Of a DNA stretch of 64,000 bases, positions 25,512 to 35,598 are shown one piece after another. The first letter of the stretch is position 1. Every line of letters starts with the position of its first letter. The translations under genes were made by a program, and so were the position numbers. Below the pieces are notes generated by a model, which was not told where the DNA came from, ran no database searches, and saw only the letters and a program-made list of their open reading frames with translations. The stretch is from Flavobacterium ustbae (lineage in GTDB: Bacteria > Bacteroidota > Bacteroidia > Flavobacteriales > Flavobacteriaceae): the NCBI RefSeq assembly GCF_003946915.1, contig NZ_RPOC01000010.1, positions 1 to 64,000 on the forward strand. Reading direction: 5' to 3'.

Positions 25512-26921
25512 TTATTCGCTTGGTTTTGTTAAATAGTAAACTGGAATTCCGGTTAACATAATTAATACTCCCCATCCGCAAGTTGAAAATTTTGTAATTA
25601 ATAACGAAATACAAATTGCTGATGCTACAATGATATATACCATTGGTAAAAATGGATAACCAAATGCTTTATAAGGTCTTTCTGCATCTGGCATCTTTTT
25701 TCTTAGAATAAAAATTCCGTAAATGGTCAAGATATAAAAAATCAGAACGATTATAATTACAAAGTCTAGCAAATCGCCATACTTTCCTGTCAGACACAAA
25801 GCCGAAGCCCATATACATTGTGCCCAAAGTGCCCATGCAGGCACACTGGAACTATTTAAAACTGCCGCTTTTTTGAAAAACAAACCATCTTTTGCCATTG
25901 TATAATATACTCTTGCACCCGCCATAATTAATCCGTTGTTGCAGGCAAAAGTCGAAATCATAATCATTATTGCTATAATCAAAGCTCCGATATTTCCAAA
26001 AATATAATCTGAAGCAACAACTGCAACACGATCAAACTTTGCTGTTGCCATTTCGTCAAACGGAATTACTGCCAAATACATCAGATTGGTCAGCACATAA
26101 ATAGAGGTTACAATAAAAGTTCCTAGAAACAAACTAAGACCTACATTTCGTTTCGGGTTTTTAATTTCTCCCGCTATAAAAGTTACGCCATTCCAGGCAT
26201 CACTAGAAAATAATGATCCAACCATTGCTGCAGAAATTCCAGAAATTAAAGCCGTTCCGCTAATTGGTAGCCATGAACCGCTGTCTTTGTCAAATGTTCT
26301 TGTGCTCCATCCGTCTGCCCAGTTTGCATCCCAAACAGAAGCTTTCGCGGCAAGCGTTAATCCAAAAATGACTAATCCGAGCAGTGATAGAATTTTGATT
26401 ATAGTTAAAACTGTTTGCAGAATTTTTCCATTTTTAACACCACGGCTGTTGATAAAAGTCAGTATGATAATGGTAAGAATCGAAACCAGCTGTGCAGCAT
26501 TCAGTTTAAAAGCACCTAATTCGTATAGGATATTCTCATCACTTAGAGGTTCATACAAATAAGCAGCAAATTTAGAAAAAGCCACTCCTACTGCTGCAAT
26601 AGTTCCAGTCTGAATAACAGCAAAAAAACTCCAGCCGTACAAAAAAGCAATCAGTTTGTTGTAGGCCTCTTTTAGGTAAACGTATTGTCCTCCAGCTTTA
26701 GGAAACATTGCACTCAATTCGCCGTAACTAACAGCTGCGACAACAGTTATAAAACCGGACAAAAGCCAGATTAATGTAAGCCATCCTGCCGACCCAACTT
26801 GTCGGGCGATATCGGCACTTACAATAAATATCCCGGATCCTATCATAGAGCCTACCACAAGCATGGTTCCGTCTAAAAGGCCGAGTTCTCTTTTAAAATT
26901 TTCTTGGTCGTTTTCTTGCAT
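25512..26921 (-). CDS. APC superfamily amino acid permease
   Basis: 469 residues with about twelve membrane helices. The first helix carries the superfamily substrate-binding GSMIGSGIFIVSA motif (about 21-33), followed by WLLSGFITVVAAVSYGELSAMFPKAGGQYVYL (shown here only to describe the second helix and loop), typical of L-type/SteT-like exchangers. A second APC gene of a different branch begins at 63240. It moves amino acids across the inner membrane, probably with protons or by exchange; the substrate is not identifiable. Confidence 0.88.
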   Translation of the reverse strand: MQENDQENFKRELGLLDGTMLVVGSMIGSGIFIVSADIARQVGSAGWLTLIWLLSGFITVVAAVSYGELSAMFPKAGGQYVYLKEAYNKLIAFLYGWSFFAVIQTGTIAAVGVAFSKFAAYLYEPLSDENILYELGAFKLNAAQLVSILTIIILTFINSRGVKNGKILQTVLTIIKILSLLGLVIFGLTLAAKASVWDANWADGWSTRTFDKDSGSWLPISGTALISGISAAMVGSLFSSDAWNGVTFIAGEIKNPKRNVGLSLFLGTFIVTSIYVLTNLMYLAVIPFDEMATAKFDRVAVVASDYIFGNIGALIIAIMIMISTFACNNGLIMAGARVYYTMAKDGLFFKKAAVLNSSSVPAWALWAQCIWASALCLTGKYGDLLDFVIIIVLIFYILTIYGIFILRKKMPDAERPYKAFGYPFLPMVYIIVASAICISLLITKFSTCGWGVLIMLTGIPVYYLTKPSE

Positions 26922-27292
26922 TTTTATTGGTTTAGGTTGGCTAAAGGTATACTTTTTTCTGAAATTTTAATCTTTACTGATAATTTAAAAATAAAAAACA
27001 TAACTAAAATTAATGCTTTACGGCTTCACGTAATGTTGTAATATTTATTTTACATAAATTTGAATTAAAACAGTAATATATATTTGATAAAAATTCAATT
27101 ATTATCAATAGAAATTTAACCTAACGTTTCAGTAGTAATTGCGGGTACTTTGATATAACCGCAAATAATTCGATTGAGCGGATTGCAAAATCTAAAGTTA
27201 AAATCTAAAAGGCGGAACAAATTAACCCAAATCTAGTACCTAAAGTTTTCGTCTATAAAGGCAGTTATGCTAAAAAAGGGAAGTAAAAAAAC
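26922..27292. other. Intergenic region with divergent promoters
   Basis: AT-rich with no gene. TAnnTTTG boxes on the plus strand at 27055-27062 (TAAATTTG) and 27079-27086 (TATATTTG) could drive the lipoprotein gene. On the minus strand TACCTTTA near 26944-26951 is a near match for the permease. The last 100 bp before the lipoprotein have no strong structure. Confidence 0.5.
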
Positions 27293-28081
27293 ATGAAAAA
27301 TTTTAAAGCTTATTTCAGTATTTTTCTCATTTCATTAGTATCGAGTACAGTTTTTTTCGCTTGCTCAAACGATGATAACCAGCAACAACAGATTATAAGT
27401 TCTTCAAAAAAAGAATCTATAAATAAAACAACTAACAAATCAGCCTTAGTTCAAACGGTATGTAACGTAAACGGTCCAACGCTTGTCAATACAAATACTC
27501 CTATCACTTACACTTACACAAATGATAGTGGAACACCTGCCAATATTACTTGGGTAGCAAATCCTGCAAACCTCATAACAATTAATGGAAGCGGATCCAC
27601 TATTACTGCCACATTCGCACCAAATTTTGTAAGTGGCTCAATAACTGCCACAGGTTATAACGGAACTGCATTAATTTGCGCATCAAAACTAAATATAACT
27701 AAGCAAGTTCCAACATGTTGCACTCCAGTGTTGTCTGCTTCATACATTTGTAGAGGTAGTGGATCAGGAAGCGCTGGAGGAGCAGTAGACATATCTATCC
27801 CAACGGGATGCAATATTGATTGGTCTTCAATTTCTAAAATTGACGTTAGTCTTTCTAGTGGAACAAGATTTACAGCAACTTATCCTAGCAGCTTATACAA
27901 TCAGAGTCAAGGAACTTTGACAGCTCCATATAATATTAATAGTAACAAAATTCGTCTACCTTTCATTAATCCAGAATGCGCTCCAGATGTCGCATGTACT
28001 GCAACATTTTATTTCAATAATGGCTGCCCAACAGTTACAGCAACTGTAGTTACATTGGGACCACTTGAAACATCTGAATAA
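27293..28081 (+). CDS. Probable surface lipoprotein with an Ig-like region
   Basis: 262 residues. Type II signal peptide with lipobox FFAC and mature start CSNDDN. An S followed by acidic residues just after the lipidated Cys resembles the surface-export signal known for Flavobacterium lipoproteins, so the protein is probably on the cell surface. About 55-135 looks like a PKD/Ig-like beta domain (PTLVNTNTPITYTYTN); the second half has six or so cysteines (CCTP, YICRG, NPECAPDVACTATF) and low-complexity GSGSGSAGG. No enzyme motif. Single gene with its own terminator. Function unknown. Confidence 0.72.
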   Translation: MKNFKAYFSIFLISLVSSTVFFACSNDDNQQQQIISSSKKESINKTTNKSALVQTVCNVNGPTLVNTNTPITYTYTNDSGTPANITWVANPANLITINGSGSTITATFAPNFVSGSITATGYNGTALICASKLNITKQVPTCCTPVLSASYICRGSGSGSAGGAVDISIPTGCNIDWSSISKIDVSLSSGTRFTATYPSSLYNQSQGTLTAPYNINSNKIRLPFINPECAPDVACTATFYFNNGCPTVTATVVTLGPLETSE

Positions 28082-28094
28082 TTTTAACTATGTA

Positions 28095-28128
28095 TAAAAA
28101 ACTGCAAAAATATTTTTGCAGTTTTTTT
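28095..28128 (+). terminator. Terminator of the lipoprotein gene
   Basis: Stem AAAAAACTGCAAAAAT with its inverse and a run of seven T, 14 bp after the stop codon. Confidence 0.9.
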
Positions 28129-28270
28129 ATACATTACAAAAGTTTTATTTTTTTGCCTTTAATACTATAAGTTCTAAAAAACAGGTGGAAATATATCAAA
28201 TCTAAACATCTTCACTTTTACAAGATTTACAGGAAAATAAAATGGAAATTATCTTTAATCCTAAAAACAC

Positions 28271-28615
28271 ATGAAAAAAATTACTTTTTTGCTCTTATTC
28301 TTTTTTGCTTCATTGGGCATCTTTGCTCAAGATAACAACGGTGATTGGAAAGGTTTACTCAAAGTTCCAGGCGCCGAACTAAACCTTGTTTTACATATCA
28401 CAAAAACTGAAAACGGTTTAAGTGCAACACTTGATAGCGTTGACCAAAAAGCGTTTGGGATTCCTGTAACTGCAATAAGCTTTGAAAACTCCACTCTCAA
28501 ATTTACGATCACAAATCTACAAATAGAATATCAAGGCGTTCTTCAAAAAGATCAAACCATTACAGGAACTTTCAAACAAATGGGACAATCCTTGCCATTA
28601 GTTTTGAAGCGCTAG
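28271..28615 (+). CDS. Small secreted single-domain protein
   Basis: 114 residues, cleavable signal peptide ending near FAQDNNG (about 19). The remaining 95 residues form one beta-rich domain: GDWKGLLKVPGAELNLVLHI, then SATLDSVDQKAFGIPVTAI. In Bacteroidota this domain is usually the N-terminal part of secreted alpha/beta or serine hydrolases; here it stands alone and the frame ends normally at LVLKR, so no hydrolase follows. It may bind a substrate or be a remnant. It precedes a methyltransferase gene by 33 bp and could share its transcript. Confidence 0.72.
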   Translation: MKKITFLLLFFFASLGIFAQDNNGDWKGLLKVPGAELNLVLHITKTENGLSATLDSVDQKAFGIPVTAISFENSTLKFTITNLQIEYQGVLQKDQTITGTFKQMGQSLPLVLKR

Positions 28616-28648
28616 AAATTTTGTTTATTTTTAAATAAAAACAATATC

Positions 28649-29407
28649 ATGACTTGGGATCCGAAAAAATATAACGAATTTAAAACAGAACGTTCTAAAC
28701 CTTTCGATGATCTTATAAGTCATATTGTTGACAAACCCAATCTAAAAGTTATAGATCTCGGATGCGGAACTGGAGAACTTACTCAAAAATTATCTCAAAA
28801 ACTTACAAATCCGTTTGTTATTGGCATTGATAATTCTGCTGAAATGCTGGCAAAAGCTCCCACACAAAACAATCTTGAATTTAAAGAAAAAACTATATTA
28901 GAACAGATTGATGAAGAAACTAAGTGGGATTTAATTTTCTCTAATGCTGCATTGCAATGGATTGACAATCATGAGGAACTTTTTCCGAAAATTATCTCGC
29001 GTATAAATCCAGGCGGACAACTGGCAGTTCAGATGCCGCAGCAAAACGAAAATATCCTTAACAAAATACTCTTCCAATTAGTTCAAGAAGAACCTTTTGC
29101 ATCTTATCTAAAAAATTGGACACGACCTTCTCCAGTATTAACTTTAGATGAATATGCTAAAATTCTTTTCGAAAATGGCGGTAAAGATTTGACTATCTAT
29201 GAGAAAGTTTATCCTTTAATTTCTAATAAAAAGCATGACTTTTTTGATTTCATTTCTGGATCAGCTTTAACGGTTTACCAAGAAAGGTTGAAAGAAGAAG
29301 AATTTGGAGCATTAACAGTCGAATTTAAGAAAAGAATAGATGCCTATTTTCCTGTCGTTCCCTCTATTTATGCATTTAGAAGGCTGATTATTTATGCTCA
29401 ATTTTAA
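28649..29407 (+). CDS. tam: Trans-aconitate 2-methyltransferase-like SAM methyltransferase
   Basis: 252 residues, full length. Begins WDPKKYNEF as Tam proteins do; SAM motif I VIDLGCGTGELT (about 35-46), acidic loop GIDNSAEML, and motif FSNAALQWIDNHE (about 94-106). Tam methylates trans-aconitate, a toxic by-product of aconitase chemistry, in the cytoplasm. Two aconitases are encoded a few kilobases away, which fits but is not an operon link. Specificity is inferred from overall similarity; a related small-molecule methyltransferase is possible. Confidence 0.78.
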   Translation: MTWDPKKYNEFKTERSKPFDDLISHIVDKPNLKVIDLGCGTGELTQKLSQKLTNPFVIGIDNSAEMLAKAPTQNNLEFKEKTILEQIDEETKWDLIFSNAALQWIDNHEELFPKIISRINPGGQLAVQMPQQNENILNKILFQLVQEEPFASYLKNWTRPSPVLTLDEYAKILFENGGKDLTIYEKVYPLISNKKHDFFDFISGSALTVYQERLKEEEFGALTVEFKKRIDAYFPVVPSIYAFRRLIIYAQF

Positions 29408-29841
29408 ACAAACTACTCATAAATAAAGTATTCAATTACAGAATAATAAGGCTTACTGTTTATATTTTAGTTTATATTTTAGTTTATATTTTAGTTCCTA
29501 TTTTTTACTCCTTTTTTCACTTCAAATTCAAATTCAAAACATACTTTTAAAGTTTCCAGACAACTAAATCTCTTTTTAAAAATCATAAAAAAAGACCTAA
29601 CAACAACTTAAACAAAACACACTTAAATAAATATATTTTTGCTTAAAATATATTTATTCTACTAAATTCATAAGATAAATTTTACTATATTTGAAATAAT
29701 CATTTTAAAAGCACTAAGTAAAGCAATACACATTAACAAGTGTTTAAAGTTTAGCTAAATTAATTTACCCCAACATTTTATTCAAACTTTAGTAAAAACA
29801 CATAACAGGCACTTTATTATTAACCTACTAATTTTAAGATT
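29408..29841. other. AT-rich intergenic region with a 12-bp tandem repeat
   Basis: No gene. Three perfect copies of TTTATATTTTAG lie at 29459-29494, after the methyltransferase. A plus-strand -7 box TATATTTG is at 29686-29693, about 150 bp before the histidine kinase. The rest is A/T-rich sequence without a recognisable RNA structure. Confidence 0.6.
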
Positions 29842-31266
29842 ATGTCTAAATTGCGGGCTTTAAAAAACTTTCGTTTCCCTAATGTTTTCATTCTTATCTT
29901 AATCGTTTTCATTTCGTGTGCATTATTAATCTGTATCAATTTTTTTACTATTAAAATTTTATCTGCCAACAGAGCTTACGCAAATGGCGAATCCCATTAT
30001 TCTAAAGGACAGAAAGATGCTTCGAGACATTTAATTACTTATTTGTTTACCAAAAACCCTTTACAATGGAAATTGTTTCTTGAAGAGCTAAAAGTTCCAC
30101 AAGGAGATGGCATTGCAAGAGCTACTCTTTTAAAGGCTGGAGATAATGAAGTTGCTAGAAAGGGATTTCTTATTGGCAGAAATAACGAAGATGACCTAGA
30201 CGATCTTATCTGGCTTTTTGAAAATTTCAAAAATGTAAGTTTTTTATCTAAAGCTATAGACGAATGGGGACAAGGAGATAAACTTATTTTTGATTTGTTT
30301 ATTATTGGTCAGCAGATCAATGCAAAAATCGAACATAATATATTAACAGCAGCAGACCAGAAAAAACACTTAAAGCAAATCAGTTCAATAAGCGACCGAT
30401 TAACGATTAATCAGCGTAATTTTTCAAATACATTAGGAGACGGAACCCGTAAAATAAAAGATTTGCTAATTATAACAAACATCTTTTTTATTCTGATCAT
30501 CATCTTAAGCGTTTGTCTTTATTATTCGATAATGGTAAAAAGACTGTTGCTTTCGAAGAAAGAGACTGAGGTGAAAAATGAAAATCTTATTTTGGTAAAT
30601 CGCGAATTGGATCGTTTTGTGTACAGTGCTTCACACGATTTGAGGTCGCCAATTACTTCTCTAAAGGGCCTCATCGAAATAACAACATTGGAAGATGATG
30701 TACAGCAAGTTCGAAATTATTTACAAATGATGCACCACAGTCTAGAAAGACAAGACCAATTTATTAGCGATATTATTGACTATTCTAAAAACAAAAGAAA
30801 GGAAATAATCATAGAGCCTGTTAGCCTTAAAGAACTGTGTAATGAAGCCATTCTACAATTAATGCATATTGAAAATGCAGACAGAATTAAATTTACACAA
30901 GAACTTTTGATAGATCAAATTGAAAGCGATGGATTACGTTTAAAAATCATAATTAATAATTTGCTTTCTAATGCTATTAAATATGCAGATTGCAATAAGC
31001 AGGAAATGTTTATTACGATTAAAACGTATTTGAGCGAAGGTCTCAATAAAATTGAAGTAACTGACAATGGAATAGGAATTCATGATGATCATAAAGCCAA
31101 TATTTTTGATATGTATTTTGGAACAAACAAAAACAAAGGCTCTGGATTAGGCTTATACATCGTAAAAGAAGCTGTTGAAAATATTAAAGGAGATATTTCT
31201 GTTTTTTCTGAAAACTGTGTTGGAAGTAAATTTATAGTAACAATACCAAAATCATATGCCGTATAG
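29842..31266 (+). CDS. Membrane sensor histidine kinase
   Basis: 474 residues. TM1 about 14-38, a long helical extracytoplasmic region to about 205 (CHASE3-like in feel, not confirmed), TM2 about 208-230, HisKA with His265 in SASHDLRSPITSLKGL, HATPase_c with IIINNLLSNAIKYAD, DNGIGI and GSGLGLYIVKEA. All catalytic boxes are intact. No HAMP or PAS domain. The last 11 bases overlap the response regulator gene, so the two form a cognate pair. The signal is unknown. Confidence 0.9.
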   Translation: MSKLRALKNFRFPNVFILILIVFISCALLICINFFTIKILSANRAYANGESHYSKGQKDASRHLITYLFTKNPLQWKLFLEELKVPQGDGIARATLLKAGDNEVARKGFLIGRNNEDDLDDLIWLFENFKNVSFLSKAIDEWGQGDKLIFDLFIIGQQINAKIEHNILTAADQKKHLKQISSISDRLTINQRNFSNTLGDGTRKIKDLLIITNIFFILIIILSVCLYYSIMVKRLLLSKKETEVKNENLILVNRELDRFVYSASHDLRSPITSLKGLIEITTLEDDVQQVRNYLQMMHHSLERQDQFISDIIDYSKNKRKEIIIEPVSLKELCNEAILQLMHIENADRIKFTQELLIDQIESDGLRLKIIINNLLSNAIKYADCNKQEMFITIKTYLSEGLNKIEVTDNGIGIHDDHKANIFDMYFGTNKNKGSGLGLYIVKEAVENIKGDISVFSENCVGSKFIVTIPKSYAV

Positions 31267-31645
31267 ATCTCAATTTATAATTATAGAAGACAATCTGATC
31301 GATCAATTTGTAACTAAAAAGCTTCTTAAAAAAGGGCTTGACATTAATCCTATTTACATCGCTAACAATGGAAAAGAGGGAATGAACTGGCTTTTAAAGA
31401 ATCAAAACCAAAATCCGCTGATTATTCTTTTAGACATTCAAATGCCAATTATGAATGGGTTTGAATTCTTAGAAGAGTTTGACAAGCTGCCAGAAAATAT
31501 AAAAGAAAATATAGAGATTTTTGTGCTATCTTCGACTCTAGACATAGACGAAATTAAGAAAGTCAAAGAGAATAAGTATGTATCAGAGTTTTGGAGTAAA
31601 CCTTTTAGGTTAGAAATACTGCAAAATGCTTTTCTTCACGCTTAG
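31256..31645 (+). CDS. Single-domain response regulator
   Basis: 129 residues, a receiver domain only. Acidic IIEDN (about 9-13), phospho-acceptor Asp60 in ILLDIQMP, switch residues LSST, and the conserved Lys in WSKPF (about 115). No output domain, so it acts through protein contacts or relays phosphate. It overlaps the kinase gene by 11 bp. Its stop codon also overlaps the stop of the convergent NlpC/P60 gene, leaving no room for a terminator. Confidence 0.9.
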   Translation: MPYRSQFIIIEDNLIDQFVTKKLLKKGLDINPIYIANNGKEGMNWLLKNQNQNPLIILLDIQMPIMNGFEFLEEFDKLPENIKENIEIFVLSSTLDIDEIKKVKENKYVSEFWSKPFRLEILQNAFLHA

Positions 31646-32802
31646 TTCAAGATACGATTTACTTGAGAAAAAGCTCTTGTGTAGTACGGTTCTTTTGTAG
31701 AAGAAATAATTACTCCGCCGTGTGTTGATGAATGCACAAATTTAATTTCACCTTCTGCTACTTCTACAATCATTCCAACATGATTGATATGGCGTCTTCC
31801 ATTAGTTCTAAAGAAAATCAAATCTCCTTTCTGAGCTTCATCGGCACTCACTTTTGTACCAACACGGGATTGTTCGATCGAACTTCTGGGCAATTTAATA
31901 TCAAAATTATTAAAAGTACAAATCATTAGACCCGAACAATCAAAACCAGCTTTGGTTGTTCCACCCGATCGGTATCTTGTTCCAATATTTTCAGTGGCAT
32001 TTGCAATAAGCTGATCTATTAACTCCGAATTAGTTCCCATTCGGACCAAAGTGGAATCTCTTTTTATTTCTGAAACCGCTTCAACTGTTGCATTTACAGG
32101 TGAAGAAGAAGAGGCAATTGCATTTTCATTATTAGATCCTTGAAGAGCTTTTGAAGCTTGAATAGCATCTGCTTTTTCTTTAGGAATTCTAATTTTCAGA
32201 AGATAACCAACTGGTACTTTTCCTTTTATTGATGGATTTTGGCGTTCCAGTTCTGCAACTGTAATTCCATATTCTTTAGAAATACCGTATTTTGTTTCTT
32301 TGGCTTTGACTTCTCTAAAAAGTTCTACATCTGTCGATACTACCTCTACAGAAGTTTCTGGTTGTTTTTCTTTAATAACAGCTTCGTCAGTAGGAATAAC
32401 AATTTGTTGTCCAATTTTTAATCCTTCTGTTTCTAAAAGCGGATTGGCTTTTTTTAAGTCATTAACAGAGACATTATATTTTTTAGAAATTCCCCAAAGT
32501 GTTTCTTTAGATGCCACTTCATGAATTCCAGAAGTATTTGAAGGGGTGTTATTTACTGCAACTTCAGCATTTTTATTCTTTGACTTTACAGTATTTTTAT
32601 TTGGAATTAAGAGCGTTGAATTTAGTTTCAATATTTTAGGAGCGTTCGGATTCGCATCTGCTATATCTTTAACTTTAACTCCATATTTTTTAGCAATAAC
32701 AGAAAGGTTTTCTCCTTGCGAAATTTTGTGCTTAATATAATTATCTTGTGCAAAAACTCCAACACTGAAAAAAAACATTACTATTATTAACCTGTAAACC
32801 AT
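31642..32802 (-). CDS. Secreted LysM / NlpC-P60 peptidoglycan endopeptidase
   Basis: 386 residues with a signal peptide (1-18). Three LysM domains at about 24-67, 93-137 and 163-207 bind glycan strands. After a Ser/Ala linker, the C-terminal NlpC/P60 domain (about 255-386) has catalytic Cys289 (GFDCSG) and His341 (INHVGM), with a third polar residue near His357. It cuts peptide stems of peptidoglycan in the periplasm, for growth or turnover. Minus-strand promoter box TATATTTG at 32870-32877. Confidence 0.9.
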   Translation of the reverse strand: MVYRLIIVMFFFSVGVFAQDNYIKHKISQGENLSVIAKKYGVKVKDIADANPNAPKILKLNSTLLIPNKNTVKSKNKNAEVAVNNTPSNTSGIHEVASKETLWGISKKYNVSVNDLKKANPLLETEGLKIGQQIVIPTDEAVIKEKQPETSVEVVSTDVELFREVKAKETKYGISKEYGITVAELERQNPSIKGKVPVGYLLKIRIPKEKADAIQASKALQGSNNENAIASSSSPVNATVEAVSEIKRDSTLVRMGTNSELIDQLIANATENIGTRYRSGGTTKAGFDCSGLMICTFNNFDIKLPRSSIEQSRVGTKVSADEAQKGDLIFFRTNGRRHINHVGMIVEVAEGEIKFVHSSTHGGVIISSTKEPYYTRAFSQVNRILN

Positions 32803-33209
32803 ATTTACTCTTTAAAGTTATTAAATTCTCTCTTTTTAAGCTCAGTTACATAATTAAACTTAAAAATTACAAATATATTACCTCAAAGGCGAATTTAATT
32901 CTTAAAACAGTAAAAACCATAATTTTTAACAATTATTTTACCTCAAATTAACAGCATCGGCATAGAAATTGAGCCAACATTTTGAAATACAATTTTTTAT
33001 AGAAAGGTATTTTATTTGACCTTAATCTCAATTTTACACTTTATTACAGGGCAAAAAAGTACTTTTCACCACCTCATACTTTCCTTTTCATCAACAACAA
33101 AAACAATCAAAAACTTCAAAAAAAGAAAATAAAAACTTTTCACTATAATAACTTTCAATAAAAAAGCCCTGTAAATACAGAGCTTTTTTCATAAATATTT
33201 ACTGAAACA
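32803..33209. other. Intergenic region with one promoter box and one terminator
   Basis: Contains the minus-strand box TATATTTG (32870-32877) for the LysM peptidase gene, then AT-rich DNA, and a hairpin AAAAAAGC/GCTTTTTT with CTGT/ACAG (33161-33189) that should end aconitase A transcription. No gene or RNA recognised. Confidence 0.6.
33161..33189 (-). terminator. Terminator of aconitase A gene
   Basis: Imperfect stem AAAAAAGCCCTGT/ACAGAGCTTTTTT, 21 bp after the stop of the minus-strand gene. Confidence 0.75.
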
Positions 33210-35474
33210 TTAAGCTTTTCCAGCAGCAATTAAGTTTAATGCAGAACCAGCAACAAACCATCCAATTTGCCCTTCATTGTACGTATGGTTGGCCAATATA
33301 ATATCTTTTGAACCATCTGCGTGAACAAATTCTAATGTTAAAGGCTTACCTGGAGCAAATTCTGTTAAATCTAAGAAGTTAATTGTATCATCTTCTTGAA
33401 TTCTATCATAATCTGTTTCGTTTGCAAATGTCAATCCCAAAAGACCTTGTTTTTTAAGGTTGGTTTCGTGGATACGTGCAAAAGATTTCACTAACACCGC
33501 TTTCACTCCTAAGAAACGAGGCTCCATGGCAGCATGCTCACGAGAAGAACCTTCTCCGTAGTTATGATCTCCAACTACAATAGATGGCACTCCAGCTGCT
33601 TTGTATGCACGAGCCACCGCAGGAACAGCGTCATAATCTCCAGTTAATTGGTTTTTAACTGAATTAGTTTTTTGATTGTAAGCATTAACAGCACCAATCA
33701 GCATATTGTTTGAAATATTATCTAAATGTCCGCGGAAACGCAACCAAGGTCCAGCCATAGAAATATGATCTGTAGTACATTTTCCAAATGCTTTAATTAA
33801 TAATTTAGCTCCTGTAATATTTTTACCATCCCAAGCATTAAAAGGAGCCAATAATTGCAAACGTTCTGAAGTTGGATCCACCACAACCTGAACATTTGAA
33901 CCATCTTCTGCCGGAGCTTGAAAACCTGGATCTTCAGCGTAGAAGCCTTTTTCAGGAAGCTCGTCACCCGTTGGCTCATCCAACATTACTTCTTCCCCAT
34001 CTTCGTTGATTAATTTATCTGTTAAAGGATTAAAACCTAAATCACCTGCAATTGCAAGCGCCGTTACTAATTCTGGAGAACCAACAAACGCTAAAGTGTT
34101 TGGATTACCGTCTGCACGTTTTGAGAAGTTTCGGTTAAAAGAGTGTACAATCGTGTTTCTTTCTTCTTTTTCTGCTCCTTCTCTATCCCACATACCAATA
34201 CACGGTCCACAGGCATTTGCAAATACAGTAGCATTGATTTTATTGAACGTATCGATAAAGCCGTCTCTTTCTATTGTAGAACGCACTACTTCAGAACCTG
34301 GAGTAATAGTAAACTTTGCTTTTGTTTTTAGATTTTTAGCCGCTACTTGTCTTGCCAATGAAGCTGCACGCGAAATATCTTCGTAAGAAGAGTTTGTACA
34401 AGAACCAATTAAACCAACCTGAATTTGTAGTGGCCAATTGTTTTTAACCGCTTCTTCTTTCATTTTAGAAATTGGAGTAGCTAAATCTGGTGTAAAAGGA
34501 CCATTCAAGTGTGGCTCTAATTCAGACAGATTAATTTCTATAACTTGATCAAAATATTCGTGCGGATTTGCGTATACTTCTGCATCTCCAGTTAAATAAG
34601 GAGCAATTTTATCCGCAGCATCAGCCACGTCAGCTCTGTTTGTAGAACGAAGGTAACGACTCATTGAGTCATCATAACCAAAAGTCGAAGTTGTCGCTCC
34701 AATTTCGGCACCCATGTTACAAATAGTTCCTTTACCAGTACAAGACATTGCTGTTGCACCTTCTCCAAAATATTCTACAATTGCACCAGTACCACCTTTT
34801 ACAGTTAAGATACCAGCAACTTTAAGTATAACATCTTTAGGAGCTGTCCATCCAGATAATTTTCCGGTTAATTTAACTCCGATAAGTTTAGGAAATTTAA
34901 GCTCCCAAGCCATTCCAGACATAACATCTACAGCATCTGCTCCACCGACACCAATCGCAACCATTCCTAGACCGCCTGCATTTACAGTATGAGAATCTGT
35001 ACCAATCATCATTCCGCCAGGGAAAGCATAATTTTCAAGTACAACTTGGTGAATAATTCCTGCTCCTGGCTTCCAGAAACCGATTCCGTATTTATTAGAA
35101 ACAGAAGATAAGAAGTCGAAAACTTCATTACTTTGTGTTTTTGCTCGAGCCAAATCGGTTACAGCATCTACTTTTGCTTGAATCAAGTGATCGCAGTGAA
35201 CCGTTGTAGGAACTGCTACTTTAGATTTTCCAGCGTGCATAAACTGTAATAATGCCATTTGTGCGGTTGCGTCTTGACAAGCTACGCGGTCTGGCGCAAA
35301 ATCAACATAATCAACCCCTCTTCCAAACGCCTTTGTTGGATTTCCATCCCAAAGGTGATTGTATAAAATTTTCTCTGTTAAAGTAAGCGGACGACCTACA
35401 ATCTCACGCGCTTTATCAACTCGCGCTGGCATGTTTTCGTACACTTTCTTAATCATTTCGATATCAAAAGCCAT
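33210..35474 (-). CDS. acnA: Aconitate hydratase (AcnA type)
   Basis: 754 residues, the length of mitochondrial-type aconitase. Iron-sulphur cysteines lie in [12 protein letters not shown] (about 357-368) and [12 protein letters not shown] (about 421-432); the N-terminal half has [16 protein letters not shown], and the C-terminal swivel domain has [14 protein letters not shown]. It converts citrate to isocitrate in the TCA cycle. It follows an AcnB-type gene 124 bp upstream in the same direction, separated by a terminator, so this organism encodes both types side by side. Confidence 0.95.
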   Translation of the reverse strand: MAFDIEMIKKVYENMPARVDKAREIVGRPLTLTEKILYNHLWDGNPTKAFGRGVDYVDFAPDRVACQDATAQMALLQFMHAGKSKVAVPTTVHCDHLIQAKVDAVTDLARAKTQSNEVFDFLSSVSNKYGIGFWKPGAGIIHQVVLENYAFPGGMMIGTDSHTVNAGGLGMVAIGVGGADAVDVMSGMAWELKFPKLIGVKLTGKLSGWTAPKDVILKVAGILTVKGGTGAIVEYFGEGATAMSCTGKGTICNMGAEIGATTSTFGYDDSMSRYLRSTNRADVADAADKIAPYLTGDAEVYANPHEYFDQVIEINLSELEPHLNGPFTPDLATPISKMKEEAVKNNWPLQIQVGLIGSCTNSSYEDISRAASLARQVAAKNLKTKAKFTITPGSEVVRSTIERDGFIDTFNKINATVFANACGPCIGMWDREGAEKEERNTIVHSFNRNFSKRADGNPNTLAFVGSPELVTALAIAGDLGFNPLTDKLINEDGEEVMLDEPTGDELPEKGFYAEDPGFQAPAEDGSNVQVVVDPTSERLQLLAPFNAWDGKNITGAKLLIKAFGKCTTDHISMAGPWLRFRGHLDNISNNMLIGAVNAYNQKTNSVKNQLTGDYDAVPAVARAYKAAGVPSIVVGDHNYGEGSSREHAAMEPRFLGVKAVLVKSFARIHETNLKKQGLLGLTFANETDYDRIQEDDTINFLDLTEFAPGKPLTLEFVHADGSKDIILANHTYNEGQIGWFVAGSALNLIAAGKA

Positions 35475-35544
35475 AGATTTTTTGTTTTTTATTATTCTTT
35501 TTTGAACATCACAAGTTACAAAAAATAGAATAATTATTACTAAA

Positions 35545-35572
35545 AAAGCCCGAGTTTTATGACTCGGGCTTT
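35545..35572 (-). terminator. Terminator between acnB and acnA
   Basis: Perfect 11-bp stem AAAGCCCGAGT/ACTCGGGCTTT followed by T on the minus strand, just after the acnB stop. Confidence 0.9.
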
Positions 35573-35598
35573 CAAAATATTATTAAATAATCTATAGA

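Noticed and set aside
26922-27292. Structured RNA or riboswitch before the lipoprotein gene
   Set aside because: No stable paired region with a conserved core could be drawn; only promoter-like boxes were found.
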